NCBI GenBank assembly: GCA_016926595.1
Contig: JAFGOG010000377.1
Span: forward strand, 1 to 40,087
Length of the DNA stretch: 40,087 bases
Direction of reading: 5' to 3'
Origin: Anaerolineae bacterium
GTDB taxonomy: Bacteria > Chloroflexota > Anaerolineae > JAAYZQ01
Numbering within the stretch: position 1 is the first letter of the stretch; every line of letters begins with the position of its first letter. The notes under the pieces were generated by a model that saw only the letters and a list, made by a program, of their open reading frames with translations, was not told the DNA's origin and did no database searches. Both the position numbers and the translations under genes were made by a program. Of this stretch, positions 32,341-39,349 are shown piece after piece.

Positions 32341-32649
32341 ATGAAACGAAACAAGCACCCTGGCCTGATCCTGTTGAGCGTCTGGCTCATCCTCACGGGG
32401 CTGTTCGCCCTGTTGAACCTCAGCTTTACCGGCAGCGGCGCTGTGCTGGCCATCCTGGGCATCATCGCTGCCCTGGCGATCCTGCTCCAGGGCAGACGCT
32501 TGCCCGCCCGCACCGGCATGCTCGTGCTGAGCATCTGGCTCATCCTGGCGGGGCTGTTGACGCTGACCGGCTTGAGCTTTGCCGGCAGCGGTGTCGTGCT
32601 CGCCGTCCTGGCCCTCGCCGCCGGCATCCTGATCCTGCTCAACCGCTGA
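32341..32649 (+). CDS. Small four-TM protein made of a duplicated two-TM unit
   Basis: A 102-residue membrane protein. Residues 9-49 (LILLSVWLILTGLF, then FTGSGAVLAILG) and 59-100 (MLVLSIWLILAGLL, then FAGSGVVLAVLA) are clear copies of one two-helix unit. I know no assigned function; small proteins with this WLIL-G-L pattern are common next to other small membrane genes. The ATG follows AAAAAGGAGACCCGTCA. It is probably co-transcribed with the upstream membrane protein gene and lies 15 bases before the acetyltransferase gene. Confidence 0.75.
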   Translation: MKRNKHPGLILLSVWLILTGLFALLNLSFTGSGAVLAILGIIAALAILLQGRRLPARTGMLVLSIWLILAGLLTLTGLSFAGSGVVLAVLALAAGILILLNR

Positions 32650-32664
32650 GGAGTTTTTTCGTCC

Positions 32665-33531
32665 ATGCAAATCCGTCCAATCGCCACCGCCGCCGAATAC
32701 CGTGCCGCCGAGGCCCTGCAGCGCCAGGTGTGGGGCATGAGCGACGACCTGGAGGTGGTGCCCTACCATTTGCTGGTGACCGCCCAGGAGAACGGCGGGC
32801 TGCTGCTGGGCGCGTTTGAGGGCACCGGCGACCAGGAGCAGCTCATCGGCCTGGTGTTCGGTTTTGTCGGCCTGTCGCCCGAGGGCCACGTGCGCCACTG
32901 TTCGCACATGGCCGGCGTCGCCCCCGGCTACCAGAACCAGAATGTCGGCTACCGCCTCAAGCTGGCCCAGCGCGACCACGTCCTGGCCCAGGGTCTCGAC
33001 CTGGCTACCTGGACCTTTGACCCGCTGCAGAGCCGCAACGCCCACCTCAACTTTCACAAGCTCGGTGTGGTCTGCCGCACCTACCGGCGCGACCTCTACG
33101 GCGAATTGAACGACGCGCTCAGCGGCGGTATGCCCACCGACCGCTTCAAGGTCGAGTGGCACCTCGAGGCCCACTGCGTCGTCGACCGCCTGTCCGGCGC
33201 CTGGCCCGGGTTTGCCCTGCCCGCGCTCCTGGCCGAGGGCGTGCCCGTGATCGCAGGTGTGGAAAAAGAGGGTTTGCTCTACCCGCCGGATCGTGGGGCA
33301 ACCACAAGCGGTGCAACCACGAAGGATGCGCCGGAGGGTGGGCCGTTTTTGGTGCAATTTCCATCCCACATTGCCGCGCTCAAGGCTCGTGACATGGGCC
33401 TGGCCCACGCCTGGGTGGAGACGATGCGCGACCTGTTCGAGCCAGCTTTTGCCGCGGGTTATACCGTCGTCGACTGCCTGTACGAGCGTGGGCGCAGCTT
33501 TTATTTCCTCCGGCAGGGAGGGCTGCCGTGA
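32665..33531 (+). CDS. GNAT-family N-acetyltransferase (COG3375-like)
   Basis: A 288-residue protein with a GNAT fold in its first 160 residues: RQVWGMSDDLEVVPYHLL, the strand-loop SHMAGVAPGYQNQNVGYRLK in place of the acetyl-CoA P-loop, and TWTFDPLQSRNAHLNFHKLG. This is the COG3375-type predicted acetyltransferase that is often found next to MenC/N-acylamino-acid racemase genes, as here, where its stop overlaps the next start (GTGA). A linked role in N-acyl amino acid metabolism is an inference from that pairing. A short low-complexity insert, TTSGATTKDAPEGG near residue 215, looks repeat-derived. The ATG follows GAGG at a fair distance. Confidence 0.82.
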   Translation: MQIRPIATAAEYRAAEALQRQVWGMSDDLEVVPYHLLVTAQENGGLLLGAFEGTGDQEQLIGLVFGFVGLSPEGHVRHCSHMAGVAPGYQNQNVGYRLKLAQRDHVLAQGLDLATWTFDPLQSRNAHLNFHKLGVVCRTYRRDLYGELNDALSGGMPTDRFKVEWHLEAHCVVDRLSGAWPGFALPALLAEGVPVIAGVEKEGLLYPPDRGATTSGATTKDAPEGGPFLVQFPSHIAALKARDMGLAHAWVETMRDLFEPAFAAGYTVVDCLYERGRSFYFLRQGGLP

Positions 33532-34652
33532 TCGCCATCGAGCGGATCGAACTGCACCACCTCGGGCTCGAGCTGGCCCATCCCTTCGAGACCAGCGTCG
33601 TACGCGAGGTCGACCGCCCACTGATCCTGGTGGCCGTTTATGGCGGCGGGCTGGCCGGCTGGGGCGAGTGTTCGGCCGAGGCCGGGCCGTGGCACTCTGC
33701 GGAGACGATCGAGACCGCCTGGCACGTGTTGCGCACCTGGTTTATCCCCGCCTTGTTGGGGCGGACCATCGCCTCGCCCGCCGACGCCCTGGCCTGTTTT
33801 CCGGCCGTGCGCGGCCACCACCTGGCCCGCGCCGGGCTGGAGAATGCGCTGTGGGACCTGCTGGCCCGGGCCAACGGCCTGTCGCTGGCTCAGATGCTCG
33901 GCGGGACGCGCGACCGCGTGCCGGTGGGGGTCAGTGTGGGCATGGAGGCGACCCTGCCGCTGCTGCTCGACCAGGTGGCGTGTTACGTGGCTGCTGGCTA
34001 CCGCCGGGTCAAGCTCAAGATCAAGCCGGGTTGGGATGGTGCCGTCGTGCGCGCCGTGCGCGAGCGCTGGCCCGACCTGCTGCTCCAGGTCGACGCCAAC
34101 TGCGCCTATACCCTGGCCGATCTGCCCGTCTTGCGCGAGCTGGATCAATTCGGCCTGCTGCTGATCGAGCAGCCCTTTCACCACGACGACCTGCTCGACC
34201 ACGCCCGACTGCAGAAACAGATCAAGACCCCGGTGTGCCTGGACGAGAGCATCCAGTCGCCGGCGCACGCGCGTTGGGCCCTCGAGCTCGACGCCTGCCG
34301 GGTCATCAACATCAAGGTGGGGCGGGTGGGCGGCCTGACCGCGGCGCGGCAGATCCACGACCTGTGCGCCGCGCACGGCATCGCCGTGTGGTGTGGCGGC
34401 ATGCTCGAGTGCAACGTCGGCCGTGCGGCCAATGTCGCCCTGGCCTCGCTGCCGGGGTTCACCCTGGCCGGCGACATTTCGGCCTCGGCTCGTTATTATC
34501 GCCAGGACGTCGCCGAGCCCAACTTTGTGCTCAATCCCGATTCGACCCTGTCGGTGCCGGCTGGCCCGGGCCTGGGCGTCGACGTCCTGCCCGCCCGGCT
34601 CGCCGCCGCTCGCCTGCGCAGCGAGTGTTTCCAGGACGGCGTCGGTTTGTAA
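33528..34652 (+). CDS. menC: Enolase-superfamily o-succinylbenzoate synthase / N-acylamino acid racemase
   Basis: A 374-residue member of the muconate-lactonising subgroup. All active-site residues are visible: Lys164 in VKLKIK, metal ligands Asp189 (VDAN), Glu214 (LIEQP) and Asp239 (CLDES), and Lys263 in NIKVGRVGG. Members convert SHCHC to o-succinylbenzoate for menaquinone synthesis, racemise N-acyl amino acids, or do both; no other men genes are nearby, and the coupled acetyltransferase favours the racemase role. The start is GTG at 33528, overlapping the previous stop. A GC-rich hairpin begins four bases after the stop. Confidence 0.88.
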   Translation: MIAIERIELHHLGLELAHPFETSVVREVDRPLILVAVYGGGLAGWGECSAEAGPWHSAETIETAWHVLRTWFIPALLGRTIASPADALACFPAVRGHHLARAGLENALWDLLARANGLSLAQMLGGTRDRVPVGVSVGMEATLPLLLDQVACYVAAGYRRVKLKIKPGWDGAVVRAVRERWPDLLLQVDANCAYTLADLPVLRELDQFGLLLIEQPFHHDDLLDHARLQKQIKTPVCLDESIQSPAHARWALELDACRVINIKVGRVGGLTAARQIHDLCAAHGIAVWCGGMLECNVGRAANVALASLPGFTLAGDISASARYYRQDVAEPNFVLNPDSTLSVPAGPGLGVDVLPARLAAARLRSECFQDGVGL

Positions 34653-34655
34653 GAA

Positions 34656-34698
34656 ACCGGGTTTTGCCGGCCCAAGGGCAGCCGGCGAAAAACCCGGT
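34656..34698 (+). terminator. Hairpin after the menC-like gene, possible terminator
   Basis: ACCGGGTTTTGCCGGC (34656-34671) pairs with GCCGGCGAAAAACCCGGT (34681-34698) with one or two bulges around a 9-base loop. It lies directly after the stop codon. There is no T-run beyond it, so termination would rest on the stem alone or on another factor. Confidence 0.45.
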
Positions 34699-34712
34699 CT
34701 CGAAGCCAATCC

Positions 34713-34754
34713 GGTACGCCGTACGCAATACTCGGTACGCAATATGCAGTACGC
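34713..34754 (+). repeat. Remnant of the 14-bp GGTACGCAATACTC repeat
   Basis: GTACGCAATACTCGGTACGC with degraded copies on both sides (GGTACGCC; AATATGCAGTACGC). It is the same unit as the tandem array at 31611-31722, three kilobases away. Confidence 0.8.
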
Positions 34755-34777
34755 ACAGGATCCTGGATCCATGCTGA

Positions 34778-34825
34778 GGATCCCCCAACTTGTTGGGGGC
34801 CAGGCCCGAACAAGTTCGGGGATCC
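34778..34825. repeat. Palindromic element, family B, long copy
   Basis: Two outer arms, GGATCCCCCAACTTGTT (34778-34794) and AACAAGTTCGGGGATCC (34809-34825), are inverted with one mismatch. Each arm can also fold on itself (CCCCCAAC/GTTGGGGG; CCCGAAC/GTTCGGG). It lies between the menC-like gene and the ABC transporter operon. One arm recurs inside the sialidase-like gene at 9861-9883. Confidence 0.85.
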
Positions 34826-34850
34826 ATCATAGACCAACGGAGTAACGCCA

Positions 34851-36638
34851 ATGAAAATGGTTCTTCGTATCTGGGGACTGATCAAGCCCTACTGGCCGCG
34901 GGTGACCATCGCCTATGCCTCGCTGCTGCTAGGCATGGGCATCGATCTGACCATCCCCTGGCTGCTGCGCCAGGTGATCGACGTCGGCGTGAGCGGCGGC
35001 AATGCCCGCTATCTGGCTACGGTCGGCCTGATCGTGATCGGCATCGGCGTGATCCGCGCGCTGTTGTCGTTCGGGCAGCGTTATTTCAGCCAGTGGCTGG
35101 CCTGGCGGGTCTCTTACGACCTCAAGAACCGGCTCTACCGGCACATCGAATCGCTCTCCTTTTCCTTTCACGACACCGCCCAGACCGGCCAATTGATGAC
35201 CCGCTGCACCGGCGACGTCAACGCCGTGCAGAGTTTCGCCGCCGTGGGCCTGCTCGAGTTGATCACCATCGTGGTGATGACCGTGGCTACGGTGATCATC
35301 CTGGTGGCCCAGAACGCGCGCCTGGCGCTGATCGCCCTTGCCCCGCTGCCGATCCTGGCCGCGCTGGCCTTTCGCTTTGGCCGCGTGGTGCGCGGCCGGT
35401 TCCGCGCCATGATGGAGACCCGTGGCAAGATGAACTCGGTGCTGCAAGAAAACCTCATGGGCGTGCAGGTGGTTAGGGGCTTTGCCAGCGAGCCGTTCGA
35501 AAAGGAAAAATTCCGCAGCCAGGCGCAGGCGGTCTACGAGCAGCGGATCGGCCTGAACCGCATCTTTGCGGTCAACTTTCCGGCCATGTCGGTGATCACC
35601 TTTATCAGCACCGCCCTGATCCTGTGGTTTGGCGGGCGCGAGGTGCTGGCCGGCACCATGACCATCGGCGGGCTGGTGGCCTTTAACGGCTATGTGGGCA
35701 TGCTGGGCAACCCGGCCCGCCGCCTGGGCTTTTTCGTCAACATGCTCTCCGAGGCGCTGGCCTCGGCCGAGCGCATTTTCGAACTGCTCGACGAGCGGGT
35801 GCGCATCGTCTCCCCGGCCAATGCCCGCGTGGTGGAGCGGCTCGAGGGGCGCGTTGCCTTTGAGGACGTCTGCTTCCGTTACCCCAACAGCGATGCCTAT
35901 GTGCTGCGCGACATCAATCTAGAGGTCGAACCGGGGCAGATGGTCGCCCTGCTGGGCAAGACCGGCTCGGGCAAGACCACGGTGGTCAACCTGGTGCCCC
36001 GCTTTTACGACGCGACCCGCGGGCGGGTGCGGGTCGATGGCGCCGACGTGCGCGAACTGGATCTGGACAGCCTGCGCGGGCAGATCGGCATCGTGCTCCA
36101 GGAAAGCCTGCTCTTTTCGGCCACCATCCGCGAAAACATCGCCTACGGCCGCCCCGACGCCCCGTTCGAACAGGTCGAGGCTGCGGCCCGGGCGGCGCGG
36201 GCGCACAAGTTCATCACCGAGTTTGCCGACGGCTATGACACCGAGGTCGGCGAGCGCGGCGTCACCCTGTCCGGTGGGCAGCGCCAGCGCCTCGCCATCG
36301 CCCGCGCCCTGTTGATGGATCCGCGCATCCTGATCCTCGACGACTCAACCTCCAGCGTCGACACCGAGACCGAGTACCTGATCCAGCAGGCGCTCAAGAC
36401 CTTGATGCGCGGGCGCACGACCTTTGTGATCGCCCAGCGTCTGCAGACGCTGATCGACGCCGACCAGATCGTGGTCCTCGATCAGGGGCGCATTGTCCAG
36501 CACGGCCGCCACCAGGAGTTGTTGGCCCAGGGCGGCCTCTACCGTGAGATCTATGACCTGCAGCTCCGCGACCAGGAGCGGCTGCGCCAGGAGCTGCTGC
36601 AGCTTGGCGGGCTGGTCGGGGCGCGAGCTAGACCCTAA
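34851..36638 (+). CDS. ABC exporter half-transporter with degenerate ATPase site (TM287-like)
   Basis: A 595-residue type IV ABC exporter: six membrane helices (about 1-310), then a nucleotide-binding domain with Walker A LLGKTGSGKTT, signature LSGGQRQRLAIARAL and Walker B ILILDDSTSSVD. The catalytic Glu after Walker B is Asp and the switch His is Gln (VIAQRLQT). These are the same two changes as in TM287 of the Thermotoga TM287/288 heterodimer, so this subunit should contribute the degenerate site. Its partner is the next gene. Substrates of such pairs are usually drugs or lipids; none can be named. The ATG follows CGGAG. The stop codon lies inside a palindromic repeat (36630-36662). Confidence 0.92.
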   Translation: MKMVLRIWGLIKPYWPRVTIAYASLLLGMGIDLTIPWLLRQVIDVGVSGGNARYLATVGLIVIGIGVIRALLSFGQRYFSQWLAWRVSYDLKNRLYRHIESLSFSFHDTAQTGQLMTRCTGDVNAVQSFAAVGLLELITIVVMTVATVIILVAQNARLALIALAPLPILAALAFRFGRVVRGRFRAMMETRGKMNSVLQENLMGVQVVRGFASEPFEKEKFRSQAQAVYEQRIGLNRIFAVNFPAMSVITFISTALILWFGGREVLAGTMTIGGLVAFNGYVGMLGNPARRLGFFVNMLSEALASAERIFELLDERVRIVSPANARVVERLEGRVAFEDVCFRYPNSDAYVLRDINLEVEPGQMVALLGKTGSGKTTVVNLVPRFYDATRGRVRVDGADVRELDLDSLRGQIGIVLQESLLFSATIRENIAYGRPDAPFEQVEAAARAARAHKFITEFADGYDTEVGERGVTLSGGQRQRLAIARALLMDPRILILDDSTSSVDTETEYLIQQALKTLMRGRTTFVIAQRLQTLIDADQIVVLDQGRIVQHGRHQELLAQGGLYREIYDLQLRDQERLRQELLQLGGLVGARARP

Positions 36639-36662
36639 GGGTTTGTCAAACTCTTAGGGTCT
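36630..36662. repeat. Palindromic element, family C, over the ABC gene stop codon
   Basis: AGACCCTAAG-G-GTTTG pairs with CAAAC-T-CTTAGGGTCT. It supplies the last codons and the TAA stop of the first ABC gene and fills most of the gap to the second. Only one copy is seen in this window. Confidence 0.8.
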
Positions 36663-36693
36663 CCCTCAGGGTCTCTGTAGCAGGAGAAAAGCA

Positions 36694-38514
36694 TTGACCG
36701 AAACACAACCCAAGAAAAAACAAACGGATATCCTGGAAGAAGAATACGGCTACAAGGAATTCGATTCCAAGATCATGGGCCGCCTGCTGGCCTACCTCAA
36801 GCCCTATGCCTGGCTGGTCCTGATGTCGGCGGCGATCATGGCCGGAATGGCGCTGATCGAGCTGGCGCGGCCGTGGATCGTCTCGCAGATCGTCGACATC
36901 GGCATCGGCCAGCGCAGGCCGGCCTACCTGTTCAACATGGTCTTTGTCTTTGTCGGCCTGAACGCCTTTAGCGCCCTGGCTACCATGCTGCGCATCACCA
37001 CCATGGCTCGGGTGGGCGCGGCTGCCGTCCTCAAGATGCGCAACGATATCTTTGGCAAATTCCAGGAACTGTCCATGGACTTTTTCAGCCAGCACGAGGT
37101 CGGCCGGCTGATGTCGCGCATGGTCACCGATGTGATGCGCGTCCAGGAACTGATGACCTGGTCGGTGATCTTTTTCATCAACGACCTGATCATCCTGGTC
37201 GGCACCATCGTGGCCATGTTCTCCATGAACGCCAGCCTGTCGCTGGTCTCGTTTGCCGTGCTGCCGGTGATGATGGTAGCGACCGAGATCTGGCGGCGCC
37301 GTTCGCGCGAGGCCTTCCGGCTGGCCCGCAAGGCCAATGCCCTGGTCAACGCCGACCTGCAGGAAAACATCAACGGGGTGCGCGTGGTCCAGTCCTTTTC
37401 TCGCCAGGATTACAACTACCGGCGCTTTGCCAACGTCCTGAACAAGTCCTTTTTCGACGCCAACATGCAGTCGGAGCGGCTGTCGGCGATCTTTTTTCCC
37501 GGCGTCGACCTGCTCAGCATGGTGGCGACCGGCCTGGTGATCTGGTACGGCGGCACGCAGGTGCTCAGACTAGAGCTCAGCCCGGGCACGCTGATCGCCT
37601 TTACCATGTACATCAGCAACTTTTTCTTCCCCATCCGCGACCTGGCCTCGCGCTACAACCAGCTTCAATCGGCCATGGCCTCCGGCGAGCGCATCTTTGA
37701 CCTGCTCGACACCCAGCCGACCATCGTCGATGCGCCCGACGCGATCGACCTGCCGCCGGTGCAGGGCCGGGTCACCTTTGAGAACGTCCAGTTCGGCTAC
37801 AGCGCCGACACGCTGATCCTCAAGCAGATCAACCTGGAGGTCGAGCCGGGGCAGATGGTCGCCTTTGTCGGCGAGACCGGGGCCGGCAAGAGCTCGATGA
37901 TCAAGGTCTTGAGCCGCTTTTACGACGTGGACCAGGGGGCGATCCGCATCGACGGCATCGACCTGCGCGCGGTCAAACAGGCCAGCCTGCATCGTCAGAT
38001 CAGCACGGTGTTCCAGGAGCCGTTCTTGTTCCGGGGCACGATCAAGGACAATATCCGCTACGGGCGGCTCGAGGCCACCGACGACGAGATCGTCGCCGCG
38101 GCGCGCGCGGTCGGCGCGCACGACTTTATCGAGAAACTGAGCGACGGCTACGACACCGAGGTGCAGGAGGGCGGGGCGCTGCTGTCGGTGGGACAGCGGC
38201 AGCTCCTGTCGTTCGCCCGCGCCCTGCTGGCCGACCCGCGTATCCTCATCCTCGACGAGGCCACGTCGAGCGTCGATACACAGACCGAACGGCTGATCCA
38301 GGAGGCCATGGAGCGGCTGCTGGAGGGGCGCACCTCCTTTGTCATCGCCCACCGCCTGTCGACGATCACCCGCGCCGACCAGATCCTGGTGATGGATCAT
38401 GGCCAGATCGTCGAGCGCGGCACCCACGAAGAGCTGCTGGCCCGGCAGGGAGCCTACTACCGGCTCTATTCATTGAGCTATCAGGATATTGAGCAGACGG
38501 GAGACTCATTTTGA
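36694..38514 (+). CDS. ABC exporter half-transporter with intact ATPase residues (TM288-like)
   Basis: A 606-residue partner of the preceding ABC subunit: a charged N-terminus of about 35 residues, six membrane helices to about residue 330, then a nucleotide-binding domain with Walker A FVGETGAGKSS, Walker B ILILDEATSSVD with the catalytic Glu, and switch His in VIAHRLSTI. The signature is LSVGQRQLLS rather than LSGGQ, as in TM288 (LSQGQ), so the composite site formed with the partner's Walker A is the weak one. This confirms the heterodimer assignment. The start is TTG at 36694, with CAGGAG seven bases upstream. Confidence 0.92.
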   Translation: MTETQPKKKQTDILEEEYGYKEFDSKIMGRLLAYLKPYAWLVLMSAAIMAGMALIELARPWIVSQIVDIGIGQRRPAYLFNMVFVFVGLNAFSALATMLRITTMARVGAAAVLKMRNDIFGKFQELSMDFFSQHEVGRLMSRMVTDVMRVQELMTWSVIFFINDLIILVGTIVAMFSMNASLSLVSFAVLPVMMVATEIWRRRSREAFRLARKANALVNADLQENINGVRVVQSFSRQDYNYRRFANVLNKSFFDANMQSERLSAIFFPGVDLLSMVATGLVIWYGGTQVLRLELSPGTLIAFTMYISNFFFPIRDLASRYNQLQSAMASGERIFDLLDTQPTIVDAPDAIDLPPVQGRVTFENVQFGYSADTLILKQINLEVEPGQMVAFVGETGAGKSSMIKVLSRFYDVDQGAIRIDGIDLRAVKQASLHRQISTVFQEPFLFRGTIKDNIRYGRLEATDDEIVAAARAVGAHDFIEKLSDGYDTEVQEGGALLSVGQRQLLSFARALLADPRILILDEATSSVDTQTERLIQEAMERLLEGRTSFVIAHRLSTITRADQILVMDHGQIVERGTHEELLARQGAYYRLYSLSYQDIEQTGDSF

Positions 38515-38539
38515 CAGTTTGGACTTTTCGTGTTAAGCT
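38511..38539 (+). promoter_or_regulatory. Promoter for the AT-rich gene pair
   Basis: A perfect TTGACA (38511-38516) overlapping the ABC gene's stop codon, a 17-base spacer and TAAGCT. The inverted repeat CGTGTTaagctagAACACG (38529-38547) spans the -10 box and could be an operator for autoregulation. Confidence 0.6.
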
Positions 38540-38604
38540 AGAACACGAATAGAGTCGCGATGCATTGACACACAAGCAGGCTTGATGGCCAGGCGGATAG
38601 GCGA

Positions 38605-38928
38605 ATGCCAAGATGGATGGTTCAGGATCGATATGGGAATACGATCTATCTTACTGAGGAGCGATGGTACCATATCCTGGAGTCTCGTCCTGAGCTGGAA
38701 TCCTGTCTGGATGGATTTCTTGAGACGTTGCGTACTGGACACCGTCAGCAAGACTCGCTGATTCCCAACGAGTATCGTTATTACAAGCGATATGATTCGT
38801 TGTTACCTGAGAATAACCATCTGGTCGTTATTGTGGTCTTTAGGACGCGGCTCGATGAACAGGGCAAGTACAGCCCAAATAACTTTGTCGTGACCGGATG
38901 GGCCAACTATATCCGGTCAAAAAGGTGA
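38605..38928 (+). CDS. Small hypothetical protein, possible toxin partner
   Basis: A 107-residue soluble protein. The block GNTIYLTEERWYHILESRPELE near residues 11-32 is of the TxxRWxHIxxxHPE type seen in small DUF4258/PBECR-like proteins of cyanobacteria and Chloroflexota; I cannot place it firmly. The later YRYYKRYDSLLPENNHLVVIVVF contains a beta hairpin with aromatic residues. It is followed, four bases after its stop, by a gene of similar AT-rich composition, and both are downstream of a promoter with an operator-like repeat, a layout typical of toxin-antitoxin pairs. The ribosome binding site is weak; the ATG at 38614 is an alternative. Confidence 0.65.
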   Translation: MPRWMVQDRYGNTIYLTEERWYHILESRPELESCLDGFLETLRTGHRQQDSLIPNEYRYYKRYDSLLPENNHLVVIVVFRTRLDEQGKYSPNNFVVTGWANYIRSKR

Positions 38929-38932
38929 GATG

Positions 38933-39349
38933 ATGAGTGAGGTCGATCTGGTAAGGATAGCGATGACGGCAGGTGATGGAACGCCAGTGCATTTTGTGTA
39001 CGACCAGGATGTTGATATTCTAGAGATCCTGTTTGGTGAAAATGAACCCGCTACGGGTGTTGAACTCACCGATTATATCGTGTTGCGCGTGAATACACAG
39101 ACTCGTCGTGCTGTTAGTTTGACGCTGCTGCATTTTTCCATTTTGACAGAGCGCACTGAGTATGGGTTACGCAGCTATCCTCTGAACAAGCTAGATGAAT
39201 TGCCCGAGACGTTACGAGAACTGGCATTGTACCTGATTACATCGATGCCGGTCAGTCAGTTTCTCAAGCTGACCCACTTTCAGGCGTCGCCAACAAAGCA
39301 GATCCCCTTTGCGTACGTCGAATCCCAGCCTATGATGGCTGTGGTTTGA
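38933..39349 (+). CDS. DUF2283-like small protein, possible antitoxin partner
   Basis: A 138-residue protein. VHFVYDQDVDILEILFGENEPATGVEL near residues 14-40 matches the DUF2283 pattern (YDxxxDvLyi-f), and DYIVLRVNTQTRRAVSLTLLHFS completes it. DUF2283 proteins often sit next to small DUF4258-type proteins, which supports a two-gene unit with the preceding gene. The C-terminal 60 residues are extra. Two ATGs stand together at 38930 and 38933; the second has better spacing to AAAGG. The 3' end overlaps the convergent WYL gene by 20 bases. Confidence 0.65.
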   Translation: MSEVDLVRIAMTAGDGTPVHFVYDQDVDILEILFGENEPATGVELTDYIVLRVNTQTRRAVSLTLLHFSILTERTEYGLRSYPLNKLDELPETLRELALYLITSMPVSQFLKLTHFQASPTKQIPFAYVESQPMMAVV

